From the IMG/VR virus record IMGVR_UViG_3300025122_000062, positions 1 through 37,437 of that record: a stretch of DNA of 37,437 nt, one strand, 5' to 3'. Of the stretch, positions 1 through 7,141 are shown in pieces. The notes beneath the pieces were generated by a model that did no database searches, was not told where the DNA came from, and worked only from the letters and a program-made list of their open reading frames with translations. The first letter of the stretch is position 1, and each line of letters begins with the position of its first letter. The stretch comes from a virus. The translations under genes were made by a program, and so were the position numbers.

Positions 1-14
1 AAATGAAAATGAAA

Positions 15-119
15 TTATTCTTTTATGATTATAAATTCACACCCCAATAACTCTATTATTTCTGATTGTCTTCTTAAATCACATTCTATTGGTAAAATAT
101 TAGGTAAAATGTAGTTTTT
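15..119 (-). pseudogene. C-terminal remnant of an EDxHD-type homing endonuclease
   Basis: An open frame ends with DLRRQSEIIELLGCEFIIIK and then E and a stop. This is the same C-terminal signature (D..RQ.EI..LL.C.FI.I) as in the intact endonuclease at 14013-15032 and in the remnants near 6972, 9573, 15165 and 18510. A stop codon just upstream and the lack of a start show that only the tail survives. It overlaps the end of the gene at 100-447. The gene it once preceded would lie left of the window. The family match is by eye but repeated five times in this window. Confidence 0.6.
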
Positions 120-447
120 CTACTACTTTGGTGAGTTTCATCCTATCGGTTACTAGTACATTTGATGTACTATGTGCTTTATCTCGGATACCAGTCACCT
201 CACATTCAACTAGTACGAGGTCGCGTTCTCTTCTAAATTTCTTTACGAATTTTCTACAATCATCTATATCTCTTAGTACGTGAAACCCCGATGTGTACAT
301 TTTTGATGTCTTTCTACTACCATCACATACCTCTTTGATATCAGCGGTTAACCACTCATTCATTGGTAATTCCCGTGTACCGTTTAAGGCATGAAATAAC
401 GTATGTAATTTACCGTCATTACGTTCACAAATTCTATATGCTATCAT
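100..447 (-). CDS. Hypothetical phage protein, 115 aa
   Basis: I do not recognise a named family. The protein has no signal peptide or membrane segment and is basic in its middle part. A central motif, YTSGFHVLRDIDDCRKFVKK, followed by a strand-rich stretch (LVLVECEVTG) and a late LVTDRMK motif, suggests a small alpha/beta fold of a type I associate with short uncharacterised phage proteins. Its start overlaps the end of the upstream gene (434-745) by 14 bases, so the two are probably translated as a coupled pair. No Shine-Dalgarno sequence is visible. The stop at 100-102 overlaps the endonuclease remnant at the left edge. Confidence 0.6.
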   Translation of the reverse strand: MIAYRICERNDGKLHTLFHALNGTRELPMNEWLTADIKEVCDGSRKTSKMYTSGFHVLRDIDDCRKFVKKFRRERDLVLVECEVTGIRDKAHSTSNVLVTDRMKLTKVVEKLHFT

Positions 448-745
448 TATTTCGATTATATCTAAATGATAAGTCTTTTGGTGTTAGTATATCTCCCATT
501 GGTTCAACCATTTCTAAATTAACACTAGTTTCACCGTGACTTAATTTTCGTAATCCTGGTAATTGCATTCCCTCAAATGTAACCTCATATAGATCACCAA
601 AAAATGTAGTATCATCAGTTGTTACAGTATGTGTAACCTCTATTACATATTTTTTTGTTGTAATTAATGATTGTTGTAAATCAATAAACCATAACCTAGT
701 TCCACTTGGTACTATATATTGATCTCCTATTTTTAGTTTTTTCAT
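434..745 (-). CDS. Hypothetical phage protein, 103 aa
   Basis: Unrecognised. The sequence starts MKKLKIGDQYIVPSGTRLW and is rich in beta-strand-like segments with alternating hydrophobic and threonine residues. That suggests a small all-beta protein, perhaps SH3-like, given the 'GDxYxVPxG' opening. It lies 8 bases after the GIY-YIG gene at 754-1332 and overlaps the following gene by 14 bases. It was probably part of the same transcript before the GIY-YIG cassette was inserted upstream. No function can be assigned. Confidence 0.55.
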   Translation of the reverse strand: MKKLKIGDQYIVPSGTRLWFIDLQQSLITTKKYVIEVTHTVTTDDTTFFGDLYEVTFEGMQLPGLRKLSHGETSVNLEMVEPMGDILTPKDLSFRYNRNNDSI

Positions 746-753
746 AATATTCT

Positions 754-1332
754 CTACTTAAAATCTTTACAATTATCAAAGTGCCATCTATTCATACAAG
801 TACCACCCACTTTTCCACAATGTGGACAGGTTAACTTTTTCTGTGGTATTCCTCTGTTAGCATCCCCTATTTTCCGTTTATTTTCTTCACTCATTGGGCC
901 AATGTACCTACCTGTACCTGATATCCCTATTTGTTTCTTATGTGATTCACTTAACGTTTTATTTTTATGTTTTAAAGACATTTTACGTTTTGTTTCATCC
1001 GAATGATGTTTACCATATAAAGGGTGTTTCTTCCCAACTCCACAAAAACCTACGGTCGGAATGTGATTATTTCTGTTTAATTCATTCTTAATATTTTCTT
1101 TTATAAGTTTAGCTTCGTACACAATAGCTGTTTCACGTTTTCTAAAATTTGATTTTAATATGGTTTTTATTAATCTTGATTTATCCTCTGGTTTCCACGA
1201 TTTATAACTACCCATATAACCATCGTCAGTTATATTACATTTACATGTTCTACTACCTAGATAAAATTCACCAGTTACAGGGTCATCAATGCGATACACA
1301 TAGTGATTACGTTTCTTTGTTTTTTTGCTCAT
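754..1332 (-). CDS. GIY-YIG homing endonuclease with NUMOD3 repeats and a zinc finger
   Basis: The N-terminus carries the GIY-YIG signature in the form YVYRIDD...FYLGSR (residues about 11-29), with the later catalytic-type Glu in YEAKLIKENI. Two NUMOD3-type DNA-binding motifs follow: HPLYGKHHSDETKRKMS (about 103-119) and a second around SEENKRKIGDANRG. The C-terminus is a zinc finger with CPHCGK and H...C ligands (about 169-189). Such proteins cut a DNA target and promote copying of their own gene. The start codon lies inside the 3' end of the MGRK ORF (1307-1450) in another frame, with GGAG eight bases upstream. It appears to be the only intact nuclease still attached to an MGRK cassette in this window. 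Confidence 0.88.
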   Translation of the reverse strand: MSKKTKKRNHYVYRIDDPVTGEFYLGSRTCKCNITDDGYMGSYKSWKPEDKSRLIKTILKSNFRKRETAIVYEAKLIKENIKNELNRNNHIPTVGFCGVGKKHPLYGKHHSDETKRKMSLKHKNKTLSESHKKQIGISGTGRYIGPMSEENKRKIGDANRGIPQKKLTCPHCGKVGGTCMNRWHFDNCKDFK

Positions 1333-1450
1333 AGTATTTCTCCATACGATGGGCGTTTATTTTTTCTTTATTCTTTTCATAATAAAGTCGATTCCACTCT
1401 CGTTGAGCTTCTTTTAATTCTTCATCAGTATACTTTTTCTTTCTTCCCAT
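1307..1450 (-). CDS. MGRK leader ORF, copy 1 (47 aa, basic)
   Basis: This small ORF encodes a lysine-rich peptide beginning MGRKKKYTDEELKEAQREW and ending EKYYEQKNKET. It shares its start and spacing of charged residues with ORFs at 7734-7877, 12864-13037 and 19439-19618, and with the N-terminus of the gene at 4892-5290. Its last 26 bases overlap the start of the GIY-YIG gene in another frame. A TATATTTATA box sits four bases before the ATG. The basic N-terminus and predicted helices suggest nucleic-acid binding, but the function is unknown. About 40 bases around its 3' end are identical to copy 2. Confidence 0.7.
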   Translation of the reverse strand: MGRKKKYTDEELKEAQREWNRLYYEKNKEKINAHRMEKYYEQKNKET

Positions 1451-1511
1451 CGTATATAAATATAACACTATGATAAAAACACTATGATAAATGGTAATTT
1501 ATAGTGATTCT
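1451..1511 (-). repeat. MGRK cassette 5' arm, copy 1
   Basis: On the minus strand the arm opens with AGAATCACTATAAATTA directly after the stop of the nuclease gene at 1514. It then has two tandem copies of TTTATCATAGTG and closes with TATATTTATATA before the MGRK start. The same arm, with scattered changes, occurs at 7878-7939. The shared left border, which begins just after the stop of an unrelated gene in both places, marks the edge of a duplicated or mobile unit. TATATTTA fits a Bacteroidota -7 element. Confidence 0.7.
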
Positions 1512-1513
1512 AA

Positions 1514-2374
1514 TTAAATGAAATCCTTACAAATCTTTCTACTTTTGAACTCACACCAGTCACAAAGTTTCGTAACATTGGTTCGATATTCTATATTAGT
1601 ACGTCTTTCACCATCCTCATCGAATACTGTATCTACGAAATTCATGAATCCTTTCCATGCCATATTTATTGATGGTTTACCGTTAGCAGGTACAAATTTA
1701 CTTATTCTTGGTGCTGGATATTGTGCGGCCTCATCTATCTTTCGTTTGAAAATGTGATACTCCACCCTAATTTTATCCATTGAAACGTTGTATTTTTCTG
1801 AATAAAACTTTTTGTACAATAATAACTGTGATGTTTTTGTCTTATCGTTCTTTTGCCACTTGTTCCAACCTTTGGTTGATGTTTTGATATCAATTATGAT
1901 AATTTCATCTGATGAAATATCTTGTAATATCACATCTATAAAACCAATAAAATGTACATTATCTCGTACCTTGGCATTAAGTGGTAATTCCATACCCAAT
2001 AACTTAAATCCTGATTTAGAATAGTACTTGGTTAACTTACTAGTAAATTGTTTTAATGCCAATCTACCATCACCAAACGCCTCTTCAAGTTCTTCTTGTG
2101 TACATGGATCAACACCTTTTTGTTTCTTACGAACCTCTGTAAATTCCTTTATTAGATTATTCTGTAGTAATTTAGTCATATCAATTTCTAGTGCCTGTTT
2201 CTTAGATACACCGTACATTACGCTCAGAAAATGTTGAACCGTTTCGTGAAGTGCAACTCCGAAGACAAAATGCACATTACTACCTGATTCACCAAGCTTA
2301 TCTATGTATTGTAATTTGTATTGTTGTGGACAACCATGCCACGTAGAATATTGTGAGTAACTTACTCTTGCCAT
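1514..2374 (-). CDS. PD-(D/E)XK nuclease, RecB/Cas4-like, probable iron-sulfur protein
   Basis: The opening SYSQYSTWHGCPQQYK (residues 5-20) and the GxALHETVQHF helix (39-49, His43) are typical of the RecB/AddB/Cas4 branch of PD-(D/E)XK nucleases. Candidate catalytic residues are Asp147 in GFIDVI, Asp162 and Lys164 in IDIKTS, and the QxxxY motif at 183-187. Cys15 plus Cys271, Cys274 and Cys282 reproduce the split four-cysteine layout that holds a 4Fe-4S cluster in AddB and Cas4. It probably trims DNA ends in phage recombination. It sits in the replication operon downstream of the clamp loader, and the MGRK cassette begins two bases after its stop. Confidence 0.82.
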   Translation of the reverse strand: MARVSYSQYSTWHGCPQQYKLQYIDKLGESGSNVHFVFGVALHETVQHFLSVMYGVSKKQALEIDMTKLLQNNLIKEFTEVRKKQKGVDPCTQEELEEAFGDGRLALKQFTSKLTKYYSKSGFKLLGMELPLNAKVRDNVHFIGFIDVILQDISSDEIIIIDIKTSTKGWNKWQKNDKTKTSQLLLYKKFYSEKYNVSMDKIRVEYHIFKRKIDEAAQYPAPRISKFVPANGKPSINMAWKGFMNFVDTVFDEDGERRTNIEYRTNVTKLCDWCEFKSRKICKDFI

Positions 2375-2401
2375 AACTTATTATTTTTTCTAAACTAGAA
2401 A

Positions 2402-2887
2402 TCACTTAATCCGTAGCTTTAATTTCGTAATCATTTTAGGGTCAGTTCCATATTTATCACATACATATTTTATGTGTTCACGTCCTTCAAGTGTTGCATA
2501 TAATATTTCCACGTAATCGGTGGCTTCTTTGATTGAACATTGGTAATCCACTTTAATCAAATCTATTAACCATGATTCATATCTTGAATCACCTTTACCC
2601 TTAACATATTTTAAATAATACCGACCTTTTGGTATCAATCCAATGTACACCTTATATAGTACCTCTGGTTCTAATGCCTGTGTATATGGTTGTAACTCTG
2701 CTATAAGGTCTACCCAATCAGGTTGCATTGATAAAAATCTATGTATCATGTAATTTGACCACGAACGTTTACCGGCATCATCTAACGTACTCCAATAGTC
2801 TGGATTTTGAACATTAGTTATTTGTTTAATATGATCAAAAAGTGTCGGTGTTTTAACAACACCCGTATCTGTTTTTTTCTTTGCCAT
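2402..2887 (-). CDS. Clamp loader small subunit, gp62-like
   Basis: The 161-residue length and the pattern SWSNYMIHRFLSMQPDWVDL, LQPYTQALEPEVLYKVY and IPKGRYYLKYVKGK match the T4 gp62-type clamp loader subunit. In T4, one gp62 joins four gp44 ATPases to open and load the sliding clamp at primer ends. The gene follows the gp44-type gene (3315-4268), with the zinc protein and a mobile-gene scrap between them, an order like T4's 44-62. There is no promoter in the short gap before it, so it should be co-transcribed. Similarity across this family is low, so the call also relies on context. Confidence 0.8.
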   Translation of the reverse strand: MAKKKTDTGVVKTPTLFDHIKQITNVQNPDYWSTLDDAGKRSWSNYMIHRFLSMQPDWVDLIAELQPYTQALEPEVLYKVYIGLIPKGRYYLKYVKGKGDSRYESWLIDLIKVDYQCSIKEATDYVEILYATLEGREHIKYVCDKYGTDPKMITKLKLRIK

Positions 2888-2923
2888 TATGTTTTTTTAA
2901 ATAAAATTTCCACCCTGAATATT

Positions 2924-3193
2924 TTAGATACCCAATTGTTTTAATACCTCTATATATAATTCACTATTAATTTCTCCGCAGTTTCCGCACAAATGCACCT
3001 CAATTGGTATTATCATATCTGCTGGTTGTCCTGTTAGTAATTTGGATATTTTTCTAAATTTAACACCTGGTACGAATATAGTGTTCCCACATTCAGCACA
3101 TTTCATTTCTACTGAATCTGTTATATTAAATTTCGGTTGTTGTGGTTGTTGTTCTTTGAGTGGATTACCACCCATATCTACTGTTTTTCCCAT
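2924..3193 (-). CDS. Small zinc-ribbon protein, 89 aa
   Basis: Two CxxC pairs, CAECGNT (about 32-38) and CGNCGE (about 69-74), form a probable zinc ribbon. The region before the first pair is a flexible Gln/Pro-rich linker (LKEQQPQQPKF). The fold resembles small zinc-binding phage proteins that sit in replication operons, but I cannot name a family. It lies between the two clamp loader genes and may have an accessory role in replication or transcription. The leader is very AT-rich, and no Shine-Dalgarno sequence is visible. Confidence 0.6.
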   Translation of the reverse strand: MGKTVDMGGNPLKEQQPQQPKFNITDSVEMKCAECGNTIFVPGVKFRKISKLLTGQPADMIIPIEVHLCGNCGEINSELYIEVLKQLGI

Positions 3194-3204
3194 TTTATTT
3201 TATT

Positions 3205-3297
3205 TTATTTATTTTTATATTTCCAAGTGAACCCACCTGCTGATTTTTGTTTACCTTTACATACTGAACTTATCTGATGTATGTTTAATTCTCTCAT
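3205..3297 (-). pseudogene. NUMOD1-type tail of a lost homing endonuclease
   Basis: A 30-residue ORF reads MRELNIHQISSVCKGKQKSA and then GGFTWKYKNK. This is the last part of a NUMOD1 DNA-binding motif. It aligns by eye with the C-terminus of the GIY-YIG enzyme at 32878-33585 (I...L.CCQKKYGYKTAGGYRW). No nuclease domain remains. It lies between the clamp loader large subunit and the zinc-ribbon gene, so it marks an old insertion into the 44-62 operon followed by deletion. It may still be translated because it keeps an ATG. Confidence 0.6.
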
Positions 3298-3314
3298 AAG
3301 AAAATAAAGAAAAG

Positions 3315-4268
3315 TTACTTAATTACACCAAGTATTGATATCAAACAGGCCATAAACGGGATTTCTTTATCCACGCTCAGCGCATCTTTATGTTGTGATT
3401 CTGCTAATATTAATATTACCGCTGATGTGTTGTTGTTAGAATACGTATCCACCTTCTCATACAAGAATGTATATAATTCCGAGAAATCTTTCATCCTTGA
3501 ATCCGCGATTAATTGCCGTGAATTCACATACGCATTTCGTGAATCCATATCAGATGATAAAATCTGTACGAGTTTTACCTTAATATCTGAATCTATGATA
3601 CTAGCCACGTCTACTTTTAATTTACCCTTTGATGAGTTAAGTTGACAAGTATTGATAATCTTACGTATATCTGGATACATTGAATCAATAATCGGTACTA
3701 TATCAGGTAAGTCATACGTTACATTTTCAGCCGTTAATATTTGACTTATTTTTACCGCAACATCTTTCTTAGTTGGTGGTATCACTTGAAAAGTTTGACA
3801 CCTACTTTGAATAGCTGGTATTATCCGTTCCACGTAATTACATGTAAGAATGAACCTACAATGACGTGAAAATACTTCCATTACATTACGTAAACTAGCC
3901 TGTGCTTCTGGTGTTAAATAATCAGCCTCATCCAATACTATGATCTTTAAACTCTTGAATCCAATTGTGGAAGCAAATCCTTTAATTTTATTTCGTATGA
4001 TATCAATACCACGTTCATCTGAAGCATTAATTATAATACTATCGCAATTAAGTGTATTACTAAGAATTTTGGCCAATGTGGTTTTTCCCGTTCCCGGCCG
4101 TCCAAACAGCAATAAGTGAGGTATATCATTAAACTCAATATAATCGGCTACTTTTTCTTTTAAATGATCATTTCCAATATAATCATCTAACGTCTGGGGT
4201 CTGTGCCGCTCACACCAAAGCGTGTTTGCTTCTTGGTTATCTACTTTTTGTTCCTTGAAAAAGTCCAT
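3315..4268 (-). CDS. Clamp loader large subunit, gp44-like AAA+ ATPase
   Basis: This AAA+ ATPase has Walker A GRPGTGKT (56-63), Walker B VLDEAD (111-116), sensor 1 TCNYVER (about 142-148) and the SRC arginine-finger motif (155-157). It has the N-terminal [15 protein letters not shown] box of RFC and gp44 subunits. The 317-residue length matches T4 gp44. It loads the sliding clamp (12067-12780) onto DNA together with the gp62-type protein at 2402-2887. It follows the SNase-like gene by four bases. Identification is secure. Confidence 0.95.
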   Translation of the reverse strand: MDFFKEQKVDNQEANTLWCERHRPQTLDDYIGNDHLKEKVADYIEFNDIPHLLLFGRPGTGKTTLAKILSNTLNCDSIIINASDERGIDIIRNKIKGFASTIGFKSLKIIVLDEADYLTPEAQASLRNVMEVFSRHCRFILTCNYVERIIPAIQSRCQTFQVIPPTKKDVAVKISQILTAENVTYDLPDIVPIIDSMYPDIRKIINTCQLNSSKGKLKVDVASIIDSDIKVKLVQILSSDMDSRNAYVNSRQLIADSRMKDFSELYTFLYEKVDTYSNNNTSAVILILAESQHKDALSVDKEIPFMACLISILGVIK

Positions 4269-4272
4269 ATTC

Positions 4273-4605
4273 TTAATATAATTTACCTAATCCTTCGTTT
4301 ATAATTTGTTCATTGATACTCACATCATCACCATCTAAAAAGATTGTACCGATATACCTACCATATTTACCTTTTTTATCTTTATTAGTGTGTAATAACA
4401 CATCTTTATTCAATATCTTTTCGCGTAACCAATCACGGCTAATGAGTCCACTTTCACGTTCTTCACCACGTAGTTCTGGTGTATCTACACCAGCCAACCT
4501 AATCTTTTCTGTTATCTTCACATTACACCCAAGATCAATAAGTGCTGTTACAGTATCACCATCATATACTTTTATGATATGAGCTTTGTAGTTATATAGT
4601 TCCAT
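4273..4605 (-). CDS. Staphylococcal-nuclease-like (SNase) protein
   Basis: The pattern VYDGDTVTA (13-21), [15 protein letters not shown] (about 35-49), [10 protein letters not shown] (about 77-86) and a closing INEGLGKLY is the SNase/thermonuclease fold. It includes the Asp residues, the Arg in the RLAGVDTPE loop, and the Glu and Arg of the catalytic set. At 110 residues it is a minimal domain with no signal peptide, so it should act inside the cell. Likely roles are nucleic-acid degradation or processing during infection. It is packed between the GroES-like and clamp loader genes with gaps of three to four bases, so it is part of that operon. Confidence 0.88.
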   Translation of the reverse strand: MELYNYKAHIIKVYDGDTVTALIDLGCNVKITEKIRLAGVDTPELRGEERESGLISRDWLREKILNKDVLLHTNKDKKGKYGRYIGTIFLDGDDVSINEQIINEGLGKLY

Positions 4606-4608
4606 ATC

Positions 4609-4911
4609 TTATATCCTCACCATTAATAAATCTGAATCTCTGAATAGTATATATTCATCATCACCAAATTTGATTTTATCACCTGCCATATCTTGTCTGT
4701 ACATTACAGTTTGGTTCGGTGATACTGACATTGGTATCAAATGGCCGTTTTGTGTATAGATACCATGACCTATTGATATCACATTCCCATATACAAACTC
4801 GCCACGTTCTATTGAATCCGTTATAATTATACCACTTTTGTTTCTTTCTTCGGTTGTAAGTGGTTTTACCAATACCCGATCACCTAATGGTCTATACTTT
4901 ATTTTTTTCAT
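4609..4911 (-). CDS. GroES-like co-chaperonin (gp31-type role)
   Basis: The start RPLGDRVLVKPLTTEERNKS followed by GIIIT is the cpn10 opening. A mobile-loop region, a central strand GNVISIGHG and the ending DDEYILFRDSDLLMVRI complete the fold at the usual length of about 100 residues. T4 encodes a functional analogue (gp31) that works with host GroEL to fold the capsid protein, and a similar role is likely here. Its first 20 bases overlap the end of the chimeric gene at 4892-5290, so translation is probably coupled. Confidence 0.92.
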   Translation of the reverse strand: MKKIKYRPLGDRVLVKPLTTEERNKSGIIITDSIERGEFVYGNVISIGHGIYTQNGHLIPMSVSPNQTVMYRQDMAGDKIKFGDDEYILFRDSDLLMVRI

Positions 4912-5290
4912 ATTTTTTAATTTTATTATTTATTTGTTTATTTAGATAATCTCTTAATTTTGCAGCTTGTTCATAAGCTTCAACCTTTATTGAAAATTTT
5001 AACATATCTTTAACCAATTCTTCAAAATTCTCTTTATATTTATTTTCTAGGAAAAACTGAAATAATAGTTCATCTTTTAATGATATATTATCCCTCCCCA
5101 TTTGAAATTTACAAGTTAACTTCAAAGCTTCAGGAATTTTAAATCCTCTCTTTTCCATTTCTATTATATCTTCCTCAGTTAAAGGTTGGTTTTCATATTC
5201 TTTTAACTGTTCAGGGGTTAACCTTTTCCAATCAGCATTATTTGCTGCTTTCTTTTCTTCTTCGGTGTTATATTTCTTCTTTCGTCCCAT
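4892..5290 (-). CDS. Chimeric protein: MGRK-cassette N-terminus fused to a UVR-motif-like domain
   Basis: The first 23 residues (MGRKKKYNTEEEKKAANNAD, then WKR) match the MGRK ORFs of the mobile cassettes, best the one at 19439-19618. From residue 24 on the sequence is unrelated. It is acidic to mixed, helical, and includes SIKVEAYEQAAKLRDYLNK, which resembles the UVR motif of UvrB/UvrC/McsA (Y..AA.LRD.L). The DNA before the start keeps part of the cassette arm (TTATCAAATGTTTTTTATCA) but lacks the TATATTTATA box. I infer that a cassette inserted upstream and a deletion fused its ORF to a resident phage gene. The function is unknown. Confidence 0.65.
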   Translation of the reverse strand: MGRKKKYNTEEEKKAANNADWKRLTPEQLKEYENQPLTEEDIIEMEKRGFKIPEALKLTCKFQMGRDNISLKDELLFQFFLENKYKENFEELVKDMLKFSIKVEAYEQAAKLRDYLNKQINNKIKKYEKNKV

Positions 5291-5324
5291 TGATAAAAAA
5301 CATTTGATAATTAGTAATTTAGAT

Positions 5325-5918
5325 TTATCTTAAGAGGTGAGGAGCGGCTTCCACAATCCCTGCGTTTGTTACCCGTATATATTCAGGCCGATATTCTGTT
5401 AGATTTCGTGCACCACCATATGATAATGCTGAACGTATTCCATCTACCAACCCATTGATAATAAATTTAACTCCACCTTTATATGGTATCATTGCTGACT
5501 CACCCTCTACATTACTAACAATTCCACCATTATCTTGTTTTGCTTCAAGTGATGCTGAACCTCTGTATCGTTTGTATAACCCTTGTTTAGTTTCTATAAC
5601 CAAGCCTGGTGATTCATCAGTACCAGCTAATAGTGAACCCACCATTACACAATCCGCTCCTAAAGCTAATGCCTTTGATATGTCACCACTATTACGTATA
5701 CCACCATCAGCTATTATCGGTACAGTTGCAACTTGGCTAATATTTATTAAACTCGTTACACTTGGTACACCAAATCCAGTTTGAATTCGTGTACTACATA
5801 ATGAATTGTGTACAATTGTACCATTAATGTTATATGAATGGTCGTTTTCAACCGTTAAATCATACACTACTCCTTTATAATGTTTTTTTGTTATATTTTC
5901 AATTTTTCTTAATTTCAT
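5325..5918 (-). CDS. guaB: IMP dehydrogenase C-terminal half, with split C-intein at its start
   Basis: Residues 1-38 ([20 protein letters not shown], then [18 protein letters not shown]) are a C-intein ending in the HN pair. Ser39 follows as the first extein residue. Residues 39-197 continue IMP dehydrogenase from the catalytic-loop cysteine (SLCSTR), through [10 protein letters not shown] and [14 protein letters not shown], to the C-terminal EAAPHLL. Joined to 6073-6975 by trans-splicing, this gives a complete CBS-less enzyme of about 360 residues, which would oxidise IMP to XMP for GTP supply. The C-intein closely resembles what I recall of the metagenomic IMPDH-1 split intein. Its ATG overlaps the stop of the endonuclease scrap at 5915-6097 (ATGA). 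GMP reductase is a less likely alternative. Confidence 0.88.
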   Translation of the reverse strand: MKLRKIENITKKHYKGVVYDLTVENDHSYNINGTIVHNSLCSTRIQTGFGVPSVTSLINISQVATVPIIADGGIRNSGDISKALALGADCVMVGSLLAGTDESPGLVIETKQGLYKRYRGSASLEAKQDNGGIVSNVEGESAMIPYKGGVKFIINGLVDGIRSALSYGGARNLTEYRPEYIRVTNAGIVEAAPHLLR

Positions 5919-6097
5919 AAAATTTCTTTTAATTTCTCCTTATAAGTACCATTTTTTATTTCATGTTCCCATATGCGAATGAGTGTAAATCCACGATCTA
6001 ATGCCCATTTGGTTTTTTCTATATCCTTTTTAATTTTACCGTGTTGAATATTATTTAATTTTCGTAAGAAAATTAAATTTCCAACAAAAAATATTCG
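5915..6097 (-). pseudogene. Remnant of a Vsr-like endonuclease inside the split IMPDH intein
   Basis: An open frame without a proper start reads ...IKKDIEKTKWALDRGFTLIR, then [19 protein letters not shown] and a stop. The pattern 'D..K...L...G...L.IWE.E' is the C-terminal end of Vsr-like free-standing endonucleases. It aligns with the end of the intact gene at 36130-37386 (DNDKKRIDWLESHGYEVLII, then WESD). The nuclease core is missing. It overlaps the 3' end of the N-intein ORF and, by ATGA, the start of the C-intein ORF. The endonuclease gene therefore once filled the break in the gene. Confidence 0.72.
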
Positions 6098-6975
6098 TTA
6101 GATAATTCCGATGCTTCAATCCATTTTGCATATTCGTGGACATTTTCATTAGTAATTATATTTTCAAATTTACTATGAACTACATAAAATTCGTGATTTT
6201 TAGTGCACTCAATACCATTAATTTCCATTATTTCTTCATCACGATCATATTCAAATTTATTTACAACTTTTTGTAATTGACCCGTATGAGTATATACCAT
6301 ATCACCAATTTTTACATCTTCAATACACTTTAACCCATTTTTAGTCAGTACTTTCATATCAGGTGTAAAACACCCATTTCCTACATTTATACGTAACCCA
6401 TCTACACCCGCTTGTTCCAATTCTTCTGCCGCGTCGGCGGTAGCAATGTTACCTGCTATAATATCAACCGTATCTTTTAAATTCAATTTGCACCACCTAA
6501 CCATGTCAATGACTTTTTGGTGGTGACCATGTGCCACATCAATTACAAGAATGTTTGCACCAGCTTCAACTAAATGTTGTGCTCGTTTTCTATCACTTGT
6601 TCGAACACCAATAGCGGCCATTATTGGTGGTTGTTTAATTTCTGAATGCCAGTCATCATACATAAAACCCCAATCTTCTAATTCTCGTTCACCATCTTTG
6701 GTTTTGTATATCCTAGTGTATAGTTCACGTACCATTGTAATTTGATCTGATATGGTCATGAATCTATGTATAACACCCACCCCGCCTAGTTTATATAACT
6801 TCCAAGCCATTTCTAAATCACATATAGTATCCATTGGTGAAGCAACTATTGGTATTATAATACCATATCTTCTACTTACCAACGTTCGTAATGAAACATC
6901 TTTTCTACTTTTGATATTTGAAAATTCAGGTACCAACGATATATCATCATACGTTAGTGCTATTTCGGGTTTCAT
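6073..6975 (-). CDS. guaB: IMP dehydrogenase N-terminal half, with split N-intein at its end
   Basis: Residues 1-201 are the first half of the IMPDH barrel: ALTYDDISLVPEFS, VASPMDT, GGVGVIHR, AAIGVR, LVIDVAHGHH, IAGNIATADAAEEL and a phosphate-loop-like INVGNG. The usual CBS pair is absent, replaced by a short acidic stretch (about 84-112). From Cys202 a 99-residue N-intein follows: CFTPDMKVLTKNG (block N1), IGDMVYTHTG, and CTKNHEFYVV (block N3, with the conserved His). It ends in a stop with no C-terminal intein blocks. The partner ORF is 5325-5918. The insertion point lies immediately before the catalytic Cys loop. The gene's ATG overlaps the stop of an EDxHD remnant. Confidence 0.88.
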   Translation of the reverse strand: MKPEIALTYDDISLVPEFSNIKSRKDVSLRTLVSRRYGIIIPIVASPMDTICDLEMAWKLYKLGGVGVIHRFMTISDQITMVRELYTRIYKTKDGERELEDWGFMYDDWHSEIKQPPIMAAIGVRTSDRKRAQHLVEAGANILVIDVAHGHHQKVIDMVRWCKLNLKDTVDIIAGNIATADAAEELEQAGVDGLRINVGNGCFTPDMKVLTKNGLKCIEDVKIGDMVYTHTGQLQKVVNKFEYDRDEEIMEINGIECTKNHEFYVVHSKFENIITNENVHEYAKWIEASELSNEYFLLEI

Positions 6976-7088
6976 TCTTCTATTATTATAAATTTACATT
7001 TCAGTAAATTCGTTATTTCCTGTTGTCTATTCATATCCTTTTTTATATTACTGGTATGGAACTTCTCATAATATTCGTTTAGATTTTT
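6972..7088 (-). pseudogene. C-terminal remnant of an EDxHD-type endonuclease, upstream of IMPDH
   Basis: A startless frame reads KNLNEYYEKFHTSNIKKDMN, then RQQEITNLLKCKFIIIEE and a stop. It keeps the EYYExxH and D..RQ.EI..LLKCKFI.I signature of the intact enzyme at 14013-15032. Its TGA overlaps the IMPDH ATG (ATGA). The last 45 or so bases are nearly identical to the remnants ending at 9573 and 18510. A further 53 bases (7089-7141) up to the next gene contain ATGGGAAGAAAA followed by a stop, possibly another MGRK scrap. Confidence 0.65.
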
Positions 7089-7141
7089 TCATTTACCATT
7101 TCTTTCTATTTTCTTCCCATGTTTCTCTTCGTTGAGTGTGA

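Noticed and set aside
1455-1464. TATAAATA-like sequence as a T4 late promoter
   Set aside because: The T4 late box would read TATAAATA in the direction of transcription. Here that sequence is on the plus strand, while every gene is on the minus strand, where it reads TATATTTATA. A Bacteroidota -7 element fits better.
1518-2237. Plus-strand ORFs opposite the PD-(D/E)XK gene, and similar plus-strand ORFs throughout
   Set aside because: They mirror minus-strand genes with strong protein families, have no promoters or recognisable domains, and are antisense shadows.
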